Assembly: GCA_015680685.1 (NCBI GenBank)
Contig: MNCI01016599.1
Span: forward strand, 738,757 to 802,756
Source of the DNA: Gnetum montanum
Taxonomy: Eukaryota > Streptophyta > Gnetopsida > Gnetales > Gnetaceae
Direction: 5' to 3'
DNA length: 64,000 nucleotides
Part shown: positions 24,401 through 35,580 of the stretch, one piece after another
Layout: the number at the start of each line of letters is the position of its first letter
Position numbering within the stretch: the stretch's first letter is position 1
Notes under the pieces: generated by a model
Database searches by the model: none
Told to the model about the DNA's origin: nothing
What the model saw: only the letters and a program-made list of their open reading frames with translations
Made by a program: the position numbers and the translations under genes

Positions 24401-25906
24401 ACTATTACTGAAGCGGAGAAGACTAACACGGAGGGAAACAGTCAGGAGGAAAATGTGGAGAAGGATTAGGAGGAGGAACGAAAGAGTTGAAGGGAGACAC
24501 CACAGAAACTGAGCCGTTGGATGACCAGGGTGGTCTCGAGCAAATGTTCAACAACTTTCTTAATGGAAAGCTGGACTTGGGCAATCCCCTAGAAGGTGAC
24601 AAGGAGCACGGTATGTTTTCTTTTTATTTTATTTTATGTTATATTGCCTCGTTAGTTGTCATTTCCATGGTACTTTATTTTCATATTTTCATTTCTTCCA
24701 AACGAAGGCAGTGAAACCAGGATGGTGTGGTTAGACGTACCCATGAAGAAGGTTCCCCCTGAGAGGACTGCAGAGGTTAGTTCTTCCCGCACCCGTGGGC
24801 CATTTACTTGGATAGAGATGCCAAGTAAGATGGATTTTGTGGCTGGAATCGTAGAAGAAGTTGTTGAACGAATTTAGGAGGCCCACCTTGAAATAGGTAT
24901 AAATGTTTTGAATCGTTTGCAGTTTTAGAGTTTCACACCCTATTTTTGTCGTTTTAACATTTGATCTCTTCATATGCATAGGTGCCAAACTGAGGTGGGA
25001 TCCTTCTAAGACCATCAGCATAAAGAGTTTACCCATACTATCCCCTGAAGTGGAGCAGGTGCCAAGAACTGTTTATGAGGAGGTGGCAGAAGGCCTTGTG
25101 CACAATGCCAAGTCACTATGGACCTATAGGCGTTCTGTCAAACAGTTGTGGCTGTGGATTCAAGTAAAGGAAAAGGAAGTCTCCAAGTTGTCAGTTGAAC
25201 GTGATGATCTTAAGGCTCGGTATGAGTTCGCCTCTGCCAAACTAAGCGGTGATCGCTCTTGGCGGACCTCTGTGGTTACATATACTAGGTATTGGAATCT
25301 GCTCAATCGTCATGCATCACTAACACAGAGACTAGCAGAGTGTAAGGCCCAAATAGATCTCCTGAACCTCAAATGTCAAGACTAGAAAGCTTTTTCTTCC
25401 AAGGTTCGCAAGTGGGGTCAGGATGAAAAGAACCACAAACATCATTACAAGAAATCGTTAAAGGAAGTGTCCGTCAAAAAACGTCAACTTGAAATGTTTG
25501 TGGAGGGATTGGGTTTGCACTCTGCTTTTGATACTTTCATCCAAAACATAACTATTGAGATGGAGTCACCTACAAGGGTGATTACAACCGCTTCTGGGGA
25601 GGTGTCAGTGGGTGAATTCCCTCTAAAGCATCCTACCTGGTTAGCTGTTGACATGGGGAAGGCCTTGGCAAATGTTGATCTAGGCCTTGATGGGACGGAT
25701 TGGACGAGTGTCTTGGAAGAGGAAATCCTCTGTCGGTTGGAATTCTGCTTAGGGGGATCCCCTATGGTAAGAATTTTGTCATTATGTTCTTCGTTCATTG
25801 CCCCTTGTTTGTAATTTTGTCTTTCTCTTATTCTTACGTTGATTATCTCTTTTTGCATTTTCAGGATCAGGGTAGCGATGATGTTTACGAAGTTGGTCCC
25901 TTTTAG
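21450..25906 (+). CDS. Antisense eight-exon gene in G1: pseudo-FCP1/NIF phosphatase domain plus coiled coil (decayed)
   Basis: Proposed exons: 21450-21580, 22356-22805, 22881-23149, 23239-24282, 24378-24610, 24708-24896, 24982-25766, 25865-25906. All seven introns are GT-AG and join in phase, giving about 1047 codons. Exon 1 is basic (MGKGKKVEGQGRKG). Exons 2-3 follow the FCP1/NIF (HAD phosphatase) pattern: KPFLLMVELVGVLTW, FREGACEFLPF, FEVVIW, RPLARVWAQFP, NTLFL, QNPPG. The catalytic DxDGT is ELVGV (22384) and the DDSP-like motif is AARA (22747), so no phosphatase activity is expected. Exon 4 contains IKGVKIVFHPSPKLF and FSFFAGYLCRLAEFLV, of unknown function. Exon 7 is a coiled coil (VKEKEVSKLSVERDDLKA). 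Stops at 22717, 23658, 23850, 24261, 24467, 24875 and 25383 and one frameshift near 24475 show decay. The exon 5 acceptor is the least certain. Confidence 0.7.
21581..22355 (+). repeat. Intron 1 of the antisense gene, packed with GCGTATACGC-type palindromes
   Basis: GTAGGC donor at 21581 and TTGCTTGCAG acceptor ending 22355. GCGTATACGC, AGCGTATACG and GCGTAAAC words recur throughout 21640-22250. The same words fill the G1 LTR and leader, so the first intron is built from LTR-type sequence. Confidence 0.75.
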
Positions 25907-26244
25907 ACCCGTTGGCATCACGGGTCTAAAAGGGATGACCCTCCCACTCCAGATGTTTAGTTTTTGCTTGTTTTGTCATTTTTTGTTGTTGTGGAACTAC
26001 ACTGGAAATTGTAAATTGAGATGAATGAAACCAGTTAACTCTTGTACTTGTACATCATTTCATGTATGAAAAACAAACATTGTTTTTTTCTTTGATTTTG
26101 AGTTTAATTTTAAACGTGACACGACAATGTAAAATGTTTTGGGTTTTTCTTTGTTTTATCTTCTTGAGAGTAATGCACGGATGTAATCATAAATTGGAGT
26201 GTAATGATAAACGAAAGAGGAAAACAAAGTATAAGTGTGTGATC
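25907..26244 (+). other. 3' untranslated region of the antisense gene
   Basis: AT-rich sequence after the stop, with AATGAAACC (about 26024) and TTGTAC words (26043-26052) that would suit plant polyadenylation near 26050. It ends at the repeat arrays that separate it from the converging protease ORF. Confidence 0.4.
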
Positions 26245-26247
26245 TAG

Positions 26248-26510
26248 TTTAAGGCCATTTCGGGCCACATTCGCACTAGTTTAAGGCCATTTCGGGCCAG
26301 GTGTGTAGTTTAAGGCCGTTTCAGGCCCCAGTCATAAACAGGGAACATTACGAATGACATGGGTGGATTTCTGGGTTGACCGACCATTTCTGATCATGGC
26401 TAGTTTTATGTCATTGTGGACATGATAGTTTAACGTCATTCGGGATAGATTGTAGTTTAGCATCATTTCGGACGGATTGTAGTTTAGCATCATTTCGGAT
26501 GGATTTATGT
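26248..26510. repeat. Double repeat array between the antisense gene and the G1 protease stop
   Basis: 26248-26325 holds three units of GTTTAAGGCC(A/G)TTTC(G/A)GGCC. 26395-26510 holds four units of TAGTTTAnC(G/A)TCATTnCGGA. The first kind also lies at 20780-20945, the second at 16905-17245. The array sits in the gap between two converging reading frames. Confidence 0.8.
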
Positions 26511-26515
26511 TGTTA

Positions 26516-28300
26516 TTATTTTAGTAGTTTTTTTATTTTTCTTATTTTTACGTGAGGCGATGTGTCAGCGGGTATGATTCTGTATTTAGCATCCCCTTTA
26601 CTAATTACGTTGAATGGTAACTCAACCCAAGGGACATCTGATGGAATGGTTCCCGCGTCAGTGTTTTCAGAAATTTTGGTATTTATTGTGAGTTCTGTGT
26701 TATCTGTTGTTTCTAAGTGAGGAGGTGTATGTACAGTGTCCGGCGCAGGTGTTTCTATTTCAGGTAGATCTTCTTCCATGTTTAAAGGATTAGCGCTTAC
26801 CAGTTGTTGTTCATTTATGTCATTTTGTCTAGGCTCTTCGAGCTTAACTTCTGAGCCTTGGTCCGTGTCCATGTACGATGAAACGATGAGTGTGGCAGCC
26901 TCCCCATGTATGATGATTTCACCACCTTCGTAAGGTAGATGAATCTCTTGATGTATAGGGGATGAGACTGCTTTTAGTTGGGCTAACCAGGGCCTTCCTA
27001 GTAGTAGGTTGAATCCTGGCATTTCATCGACTACTACGAAGTCAGAGAATGTGGGGAATTGATCCCCTACTATGAAGTCTAAGTTGATTTTACCCTTAAC
27101 TATCATGCACGACCCACTGAATGATTTTAAGCATGTCGTTGCAGTTGGTCTGATCAACTCTGTAAGCCCAAGTTGTTCGACGATGGGATATGGTACTACG
27201 TTTGTTGCAGCTCCATCATCCACGTGGATCCTATGTATTTTGAAATGGTTTACACGTATTGTTATGAACATAGGGGCCATTATTATCTCCCCTGTTTTCT
27301 TATCCACCTTGATGTTATCATTGTAGAAACTTAGTGGTTTGGAAGTTGTCCCTTGGGGCGAGTACATTACCGCATGAATGGAGGGTTCATTTGGGGATAA
27401 GTGCTCGCTTACTGGGATCGACGTTAACATGTGCACCAAAGCTTCACGATGTGTTTGGGATGTTAGAACTAAGTCATACAAGCTTAGTGAAGTGTTCTTT
27501 TGCTTGAGTGCTTGTGTGACTTGTGTTAAAGTTGTTGCTAAGTCTCTACTATTGGGCGTGTTTTTATCAGTGATTACTGGGTCCATTGGGCCCAACAGTT
27601 TTATGTCATGCTTCGTTGGTCTGTCATTTTTGCTCAGAGCCATTGTTTCAGATGTATCAGTTTTTTTAGATGGTTCACCCTCATGGCCTGTGTTTGGTTG
27701 ACTGTTATGTGGCGCTATGGGCATTACGTTAAGCGGAGTGGGTTTGGGTGGCCCTACGGCTAAGCATCGACGCTCCTTCTCCAAGCGCTCACACGTAAGC
27801 TTATCCGCTAAGCGTTCTCGCATGTGGCGTGGGGGCACAGTTGGTTTGGAGACCTTAGGTTGCCTTGGGATTCGTACTACGTATGGAGTTGGGTGGGATT
27901 GTGATTGGACAGTCGGATGTGGTTGAGCAGAAGGTTGGCTGGGCACCCTGACGACGTAAGGACTGGGTTTACTTTGCATTTGGGAGGTGGAGGGTTGGTA
28001 ATCATTAGGACCTTCGGGTGTCCTAACGACGTATGGGGTTGGTTTAGGTGAAGGTTGGACCTCCACTGTCGCGACTGCGGGTGATACTTGGACCACAAAA
28101 GGGGTAGGCTAAGTAGGAGGGGTTGGCAGATTTGAGGTAGTGACGACGAGAGGTACACGCACCACGTATGGTTTTTTGCGTGTCGGGGTGTTGGAAGTTG
28201 GTACGGTGGAGGGTACGCGGACAACATATGGCTGCTGCGGGGCGTATGATGATTGAGGCGTGGGTGTTAATGGTTGGCGTTTCAGGTTCATTATCTAGGC
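26516..28300 (-). pseudogene. G1 proline-rich linker and aspartic protease
   Basis: The N-terminal half is proline-rich and repeats a PYVVRVP-like heptapeptide about six times (28240-27880). The protease domain follows with the active-site motif HVDDGAATNVV (near 27210) and the plant gypsy motif FNLLLGRPWL (near 27000). The C-terminal tail after the protease is acidic. The frame is open from 28096 to the TAA-type end at 26516; upstream it has one stop near 28105 and a frameshift near 28270. The protease matures Gag and Pol. The reading ends here and pol resumes 5.7 kb away, in the position where Ogre elements have an intron. Confidence 0.85.
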
Positions 28301-28424
28301 AGATCGTGTTAATAACATACGGTGCCTCTCTGGTATTCAGAGGGTCTTTATACACTCCCATAGCCTAGTTCTGTGGTTGGACAGGGTTGGCCTCATCAAA
28401 GGTGATTTGGCCTTCGTTGATCAT

Positions 28425-30659
28425 TCATTGTATGTCCTGCTTCAAGGTGAAATAGTAATTCGTGCCGTGCCCATTGCATTGGTGATAGTCGCAGAAGCGA
28501 TTCATTCTAAAACCTTTGGGTACTGGAGGCTCATCTGGTGTTTCTAGGCTTGGGTTCTGAATGAGTTGACAAAATCGATCATGTCTTTGGATGGCCGTGG
28601 GGGATAACTGTTTGTGTTTCATTAATCCAGCCTTCAGGAGTTGATCGAATAGCTAGGATGGCTTCATAGGTAGTGGTGTATATTGGGAGGGTACTTCCCT
28701 CTCAAAGTTTCTCGTATAGTTTTGTGTTGGGTTCTGCGACGATGATGATTCTAGTGTAGTCGTGGGAGTAGGTGTATTATAATTAGTAGGGGCCACCGGC
28801 GGTCTGTTTTTGTGCTACGTTTGGTTGTTGCGTTTCTGCTATTTCCGCTATAGTTGCTTTAGCCTTTTCCTTATCCTTTTTACTATGTTGATTTTTAAAG
28901 GCTATATACGTAGGATCATGGCTATTTTGGGCCGCCTCCTCTATATTTTTAATTTGTACAAAGGTTTGGTTAAGGTTATGCGCATTGAGGTAATATAACT
29001 TAGACTTAAAATAATTGTTAACAGCCCCCTTTAGAATGGTGAGCAGGTATGTCTGTGGGATTGGCTCGTGTAGCTCATTGAGGGCGGCACTCCACCTCTG
29101 GATAAATTTTTGTACAGGTTCCAGAGGTGCTTGTTTAACTTGTATAAGGCTATCGAGTGTCACTTCAGGTTTCAAGTTATACTTGAACCTAGTCATGAAT
29201 TTATGTAACAGGTCTTCCAGGGAAAATATGAAATTTCTCGACAAGGCCCGGTACGAATCGAGTGCTCTCCCTGTGAGGGACATAGGGAACACTCGTAAAA
29301 TGGCATGTGGCCACGCCTAGAGTAGTGCACATTCTAATCTAAATGTTATAAGATGAGCATTGGGGTCTGTTTCCCCGTTATATTTGGTTAGTGTAGGTAA
29401 TGATATACCTTTGGGCAAGGTTAGGGACTGGACAGAAGGGCTAATGGGATCATCGTGGTAAAAGTCCACTACCTTCAACTCTCCGTCGGCAGCTGTTTCG
29501 AGGCGTTTGACCTCGTCAGTTAGTTCTTGCATTAGTTTTTTAGCATCTGCCCAGTCTTGGGCACTAGGTGACATGGCAGCTTGGGGATATGGTACATTGT
29601 ATAGGTTGGATGTTGGATAGTAGGTTGAAAGGATGAAAGATGTGTGCTCTGCGGTTGTACTTGTGGTATACTTATAGCAGGTGGCACTAGGGATGGCACA
29701 TTGTAAGCGAGAGGTTGTTGTTTCTGCGGTTGCGGCTGTACTTGGGGAATGTTGGCCGGTGGAATAGTATGAGGCGGTATGTTGTAGCGAGGGGGTTGAT
29801 GTGGTTGAGCATCCATCGCTGTCCATTGCCCAGTCATGTTTTGTGGAGGAACCCCCTGTTGGGTTACAATGGTGGAAGGGGCTCCATGTGTTTGGATGTG
29901 GGGGATATAGTGAGTAGACATAGATGCCGGTATCACATTTGGCATCCCGATCACTTGGGGTGGCAAGGTTGCTCCCATGCTATTATGAGGGGGTGGTACT
30001 TACGAGGATGAGCTTGTAGCTATAGCGGGGATGATAACGAGAGGGAGTGTGCTGAATTGCGAGTCGGTTGCAGGAGGAACATGAATGAATGCGGATGTCT
30101 CTGTCGAGGGCATTTGCAATTGGGTAAATCTGAGGGGTTGGAGGGGCATGATTTCCCTTGTGCCTGGATGAAACATGGGGTTGATATGGGTTTGTGGACT
30201 AAGGGTGTGATATGAGTCTTCATGTTCGGATTGGGTAGCGAAATCATCCTCCTCTTCCGGTTGAGGATCTACTGCAGCTTGATCCCGAGATTGACTCCTT
30301 TGCAGGAGGAGTCGTGTGATTAGCTCAGAGTAAGACTCTGGGACAGGGATGGCATCGTACGGGGAAGGAATGAACTCTTGCCCTCCCCTGTAGAAGAGTT
30401 CGTATTGCCTCTTGACTTCTATTTCGGTTCGGTCCATGGCTAGACCGGCTTGTATCTTCACGCATATGAAGTTGTATTGGTCTTGGGTTATGACGTGGGA
30501 TGATGGGTTCCTCCCTTGTAGCCTAAGGGACTGGCGAGGCCCTGCTGTGGGTTGTGTCGTAGGCTGTTGGACAACCATGATGCCTACGATGTCGGTGACT
30601 TGTGTGGTTGTAGCTATGGTGCTTGCAGTGTTCATGATGTTAAGTTGAGGATGTGACAC
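28425..30659 (-). pseudogene. G1 gag
   Basis: The reverse-strand frame starts with an ATG at 30659 (MSHPQLNIMNTAST). A long Pro/Gln-rich N-terminal part follows, with a stop near 30000 and a frameshift near 29600. The capsid-type core is clear: KYNGETDPNAHLITF, FPMSLTGRALDSYRAL, FMTRFKYNLKPEVTL, LEPVQKFIQRW. A stop at 29317 lies inside it. The zinc-knuckle segment CDYHQCNGHGTNYYFTLK (about 28520) has lost its last Cys to Tyr. Gag forms the particle and binds element RNA. Confidence 0.85.
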
Positions 30660-31189
30660 GATGTAGAGATGTGAAGTCAGTATGCTTAGTGTAGAGTAAA
30701 TCTACATTGGCAGTGTACAGTGTATACGCTTCAGCGATCAACGTATAATGATAGCGTATACAGCGTACAGGTACACAGCGTATAGTGTCAGTGTAGAGAA
30801 TCTACGACGTAAATCGTACAGCGTATACGCTAGGCAGTGTATATAGCATCAACGTGCAGTGTAAAAAGGGTTACAGCGTACAGAGTGTAGCGTATATAGA
30901 TAGCAGCGTAAATGGGTTTACAGCGTAGGATGTTCAGCATAAACTTGGCTATGTAGACACTGGGGTTTTGTAGATAGAGTCAGCGTATGGTTGACAGCGT
31001 AGACATTGGGAGACTTGCAGATGGTAAGTTTTTAAACAGGGCAGCGCAGATGCTGGTCAGCATAGACGTTGGAAAGTTTGCAGGTAAGGTTTTAAACTAT
31101 ACAACGTAAACACTAGGAGGTTTTCAGGAAAAGTCAACGTGTACTCAACAGCGTAGACGCTGAGAGCTTTGATACAGTTTTTAGGTAGA
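30660..31189 (-). repeat. G1 leader between primer site and gag, AGCGTA/GCGTATACGC-rich
   Basis: Words such as GCGTATACGC and CAGCGTAAAC recur throughout, without a coding frame. The vocabulary is that of the LTR and of antisense-gene intron 1. Confidence 0.75.
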
Positions 31190-31209
31190 GGCCCTCTTTC
31201 TAGCGCCAA
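31190..31209 (-). promoter_or_regulatory. G1 primer-binding site
   Basis: Reverse strand TTGGCGCTAGAAAGAGGGCC begins four to five bases after the 5' LTR end. The TGGCG start is typical of a site complementary to a tRNA 3' end; I cannot say which tRNA. Confidence 0.7.
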
Positions 31210-31213
31210 TTTA

Positions 31214-32330
31214 TGTACCGTCCGAAATCGTCGGTCTCCAGCTAGAAGGAAACAGAGATCGGGGGATCACAGGACACGCACAGAAGACCCTACCTTCGCC
31301 TGAGGGTGAGCTGAAAAGAACGAAGGCAGAGTACCTTGGGGGGTCCACACGCAGATCAGACAAGGATTTCCCCGAACGCACACTGAAGTGTAATACGCTG
31401 GGTTATACGTAAACAGCGTAACAGGCGTAAAACTGGGCGTAAACAGCATAGCTAATGCAAACGGAGCATAAACGTAAAAGAGCGTAAACAGAAAATGTGC
31501 AACAATTAATGCAGATTGTAGCAGATTATAGGAAGAAAATGTAACAATGGAATTTCAAAAAGAGAGTACACATGCATCGGTCTAACACAGTTGTGGATTG
31601 ACACAAGGCGAACGAAAAGCCCCGACGGGTGTAGGGATGACTATGGGCTAGTTTGCACTATAGGCACAGTGTAGAGGCTATATGCTCAGCGTACAGGGTT
31701 GTCCAGCGTATACAGTTTTTTGCTCTGGTTCTCAGCGTCTCTGCTCTCTCTAGTTTTTTCCAGAATTTTGCCAACCGACCTTGATCTCGTAAAAATTCGG
31801 GCTTTTATATAGGTTTTGATGTTAGACTCGGGTTGGGAGACACGTGGCGCGTTGACCGGGTGTAAAAGCGTAAAATTTACAAGTGTACAATATGTTACAT
31901 TTTCTAGGCGTATACGCTGTATCAAGCGAGCATAGACTCTGGGCGTATACGTTGTGGATGCTGGGCGTATACGCTGGGGCGTATACGTGGATGATTACTG
32001 CCTTGTACCAAGTCTTGTTCTGTAGTGCTGCTTTCATGTCGTCTTTGAGGATTTCATGCTGGGCATATGCATCAGTCGTACACGCTGGGTGTATGCATCA
32101 GTCGTACACACTGGGCATATACACTGGGAATGTCGGGCGTATACGTTGGGCGTATACGCTGGGAATGTAGACTTGGGCGTATACGCTGAGAATGCACACT
32201 TAATGAAGATTAAGCATCTGATCTCCGAAGTTGCCATGTTTAGTACTAGATGTAGCCGTGGTCATCTGTGAGTCCCAGGGACCTGCTTCTTGTTGGAAAA
32301 GTACTAAGCTCAAAATTTTGTGGTGTTTCA
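31214..32330 (-). repeat. G1 5' LTR (right copy)
   Basis: It matches the left LTR throughout and ends GTGGTGTTTCA. The minus-strand TATA box is TATATAAAAGC at 31801-31811. GCGTATACGC palindromes lie at 31908-32187, upstream of the TATA box. Confidence 0.93.
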
Positions 32331-32335
32331 CAAGG
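32331..32335 (+). repeat. G1 target-site duplication (right copy, CAAGG)
   Basis: Identical to 14713-14717. Confidence 0.92.
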
Positions 32336-32612
32336 TTGGATCGGTTCAGAGTGTGAATGGTAAGTGGGAACGGATGCTGACGCTAGGTTAATTAAGGCTT
32401 AGTTAGCTAGTTAAAGTTAGTTAATTAGTCTCTTTATCCTTCACCTTATCAGCATAGGAGATAAAAACTGAAAAGACATATAAATCACATACCTCAGACT
32501 TACTTAACCATACAACCGTGACAACTACAAGTAAGTCTGGGAGTTCAACCGAATCGCATGTGCTATGCTCATATTCGTATGGTTGAGTGTAGGGGTACCT
32601 CGCCACTCATCA
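32336..32612 (+). repeat. E1 5' LTR, second part
   Basis: It continues the LTR cut at 14717 and matches 37576-37896. Compared with LTR2 it lacks about 58 bp after AAGTCTGGGA. It ends CACTCATCA before the primer site. Confidence 0.9.
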
Positions 32613-32632
32613 TTGGCACCGTTGTCGGGAAC
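32613..32632 (+). promoter_or_regulatory. E1 primer-binding site, Asp-tRNA type
   Basis: TTGGCACCGTTGTCGGGAAC directly follows the LTR. It differs from the Athila-type Asp-tRNA site (TGGCGCCGTTGCCGGGGA) by transitions. Confidence 0.8.
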
Positions 32633-32755
32633 TAAGTGTTTGTGTGCTAAGTAGAACATAAGAAATCACTCACATCATTGGGAGCTTAAACGAACCTTAG
32701 GGTTAATTAAACAAAAAATTATATAACTGTTAATCAGCACACCGAATAGGAAACA

Positions 32756-34680
32756 ATGTCTTCTTCTTCGAACAAAAGCACTTCACCACCTAGGGATCAT
32801 ACAAGAAACAATTGGCAATCTAAAACACATAACCAAAATCAGCCAGTTCCTCAATAATATAAGGTGGTATATACTCATGCAGATGAGTACATACCTAGTT
32901 TTACTTTTATCCTCCATCAGGATGAATAGATGCACTGGAGAGACTTACAAGGTAACATAGTGTTACCTCCAGATTGTGCAGTCCCCAACATGCTCCTCTG
33001 TGCTTTGGCATAGATAGGCATGATGGAATTATATGCTGAATACATTGCGGTAGATTTTGACACAAGGGATTACCACCCCACATCCGCACAATGTATAAGG
33101 GACTCAAGGTAGGAGAGCCACCATACACTATTGAAGGGCAAATAGGTCCCACACATCCTAAGTGAAATTGGAGATGGTGAACCACTCATAATAGGCTCTT
33201 CATCAAATGAAGTTCCCCCTTCTAATGATAGTGAGGAGGTGGGGTATTAGAACCTACGCTTCATCATACACAACCTTGGTTCTGACACCCGTGAACACTA
33301 GCTGTTCATTGAGGAAACAACAACCCATGACAAGGATGGGTACTCAGATCGTCATCACGTTCAGGGCCAAAGCCATCGAAGAGAAGGTAAGAAACATTGT
33401 CATAGTGATGGTTCTCCTTCTTCTTCGCCTTCATCACATCATTCACCATCTCCTTCCACATTAGGGCATAGTCATAAAGAGAATAATGGTGAGGATAGAG
33501 GTAGGAAAAATGAGAGACCTCGACGAGAGAGTCGAGAGCGAGGACAAGGGCATGGTAGAAGGGAAAGTAGGGAACAACATAAACATCATAAACATCATGA
33601 AAGAGATGATCATGAAGAACCCCTACTTGCCACCCGAAGCATGCTAGATATTATGGAGGCTATGAGAATACCAGCAAGGCATCAAAAGGATAGTCAGATC
33701 AAGCGCTTAGACATGAATAATATCCCACGCTTCGAAGGGAGATACAAGGTTGATCTGCAAAATCATTTATAGGCATTCCATGATGCCTGCACCTTGCAAA
33801 ACATAGAAAACGAGTGGCAGAAATTGAAGTTGTTGCCTAGGATACTCATAAAGGAAGCAGAGAGTTGGTACCGGTCCTTAGAACTGGAAACCATCAGGAG
33901 GTGGAGTACGATGTTAGAACTCTTCAACGATAAATATCAGATGTACTCCATAGTTTCTAATTTGCATAAGCAGATCCAAGGATGGAAGCAAGGTATTCAT
34001 GAACCCTTGGATGCTGCCATGGGCTGCTACTACGCATTGCTACATCGTTTCCTGGGCCATGGTTACACACAACGAGATCAACTTCGCCATCTTGTAGATG
34101 GGCTAAGGTATGAAACTAGGAAAACCCTTAGGACTTATGCCCAAGGGAGATTATCAGAACTTAGATCTCATGAAGTTCATCGACTATTGGAGCAAGTCGC
34201 CAAAGAAGAAGGGGAGCTATGAAAAAGAGAGAGTGTAGAAGAATATAATCTTGATCCTTCCCTCCAGAGGAGGGGAGTGAGATTTTGCAATGAAGAGGAT
34301 GAGTCACCACTCGAAGAGTTAGTGAACAGAAAAACCTTGCTACTTTAGAAATTAACAACGGAAGTATTGGCTAAGGTAGATGAAATATGGAGCTCCTTAG
34401 ATAGTAAAATTGAAACTATCTTGAAAATTGTAGAGGAGTCTAAGGAGGAATGAAGTAGTGACAAGGACAAGAAAAAGAAGAGAGATTCAGGTCCTACATG
34501 TGACAAGGGTAAGAGAAAAATAACTATCTCCAATGAGGTTGTGGATTCAGACATAGAAAATGACGGTGGATGTGAGATCTACCAATATGACCATACTAAG
34601 GGATGTTATCCGATCATCTCACATCTACAAGAGTCTGAGATGTATGCACTCAACCTGAGACTTAATAGATGGTAGACACC
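32756..34680 (+). pseudogene. E1 gag
   Basis: It starts with an ATG at 32756 (MSSSSNKSTSPPRDHTRN). A capsid-type core follows at 33700-34222: IKRLDMNNIPRFEGRY, EAESWYRSLELE, LLHRFLGHGYTQRDQL. A weak knuckle CEIYQYDHTKGC (about 34575) has Tyr in place of the second Cys. Stops occur at CAA- or CAG-like positions. The core matches E2 gag (LDLNNFPKFLGGYDLD), showing that E1 and E2 are relatives. The product would be the particle protein; this copy is broken. Confidence 0.8.
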
Positions 34681-35580
34681 CCGAAGGTTACCTTATGTCC
34701 AAGGTAACCCAAGGCAGTTCCACCAACCGTTGATGTACTATCCAAGTGGAACTCCACCACAACCCATTAGACAACATCAATAGTGGAAAAACCCACAATC
34801 ATGGGGGATGCCACCACCGAAACAACAGTACCCTTACCGGCAACCCGATCCTTATGGATACTACATGCAGCAGCCAATTTCTCCAAGTGACTCCATGGGT
34901 CACACAACTCCACAACATCACTACCAAGTTTAGGAGTACTTTAGAAGGACTCCTTCTACTCCGCGAGATGCTCCACATCCATACCATCCTCCAAATCCAT
35001 CCACCTCTCTTCCGCCAGTAGTTCCCATACCTCCTACTCCAACAATGCAAGGGGAACTCCCCACTCAACCGTAGCAATGTAATGGTATGAGATCGGTAAC
35101 CATTCTACCCACTGCTGGTTCTGACAACTGCAAAAAGAGAAGACCTTTATTCAGAACCAAAAGCCTAGACAAGCTCTCACAACCACAAGCGGTTGAGTCT
35201 GTGTACGCTCCTCCAACAATTAAGGCTTCAGAGCTCCCTTCAAACCAATACCAGAGCTCAACACATATGGTTATGTTAACACATACAATAATCGACTGGA
35301 TCAAGGTAGGCCACCTTCCCAGGAAACTATCTAACCCTGTAAGTCCCTTAATTTATCTCCAAGTCGCTGGGAACGAACCTCATAAGGCTCTTCTTGACTC
35401 AGGTTCTGGAGTCAACTTAATATCATGAGAGATGTATCAAGCCTAGAACTTGCCCCAACTTAAGAAGAGAAATATTCAACTAGAGCTGGCTAACCAGTCC
35501 ATCACCATTCCCTTAGGATTGGTGGAGGACATCGTTACCACTGTGTGTGGTTGGTCATACCTTTAAGTTATGATAATGAT
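34681..35580 (+). pseudogene. E1 gag tail and aspartic protease
   Basis: A Pro/Gln-rich linker (34680-35070) leads to the protease: YLQVAGNEPHKALLDSGSGV followed by NLIS (about 35355-35425), with an intact DSGSG active-site motif, then IPLGLVEDIVTTVCGW. A stop follows NLIS, and another follows soon after. Nothing after about 35600 resembles RT, so pol ends in the protease. Confidence 0.8.

Larger units (their letters stand above)
14718..32330 (-). mobile_element. Tat/Ogre-like Ty3/gypsy element G1 with an antisense spliced gene
   Basis: This 17.6 kb element is bounded by TG...CA LTRs of about 1.1 kb (14718-15830 and 31214-32330) with TSD CAAGG. On the reverse strand the order is LTR, primer site, palindrome-rich leader, gag (30659-28425), proline-rich linker with protease (to 26516), a 5.7 kb spacer, RT/RNase H/integrase (20790-17257), polypurine tract and LTR. 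The spacer carries an oppositely oriented eight-exon gene. Large size, a break between protease and RT, and extra ORFs are known features of Tat/Ogre plant elements. Integrase follows RNase H, as in gypsy. Left and right LTRs differ by roughly one base in ten over the first 270 bp by eye. Many stops mean it is no longer active. Confidence 0.88.

Noticed and set aside
30700-31190. A CRISPR-like or satellite array
   Set aside because: The recurring GCGTATACGC words are irregularly spaced with no constant repeat-spacer structure; this is an eukaryotic LTR element leader.
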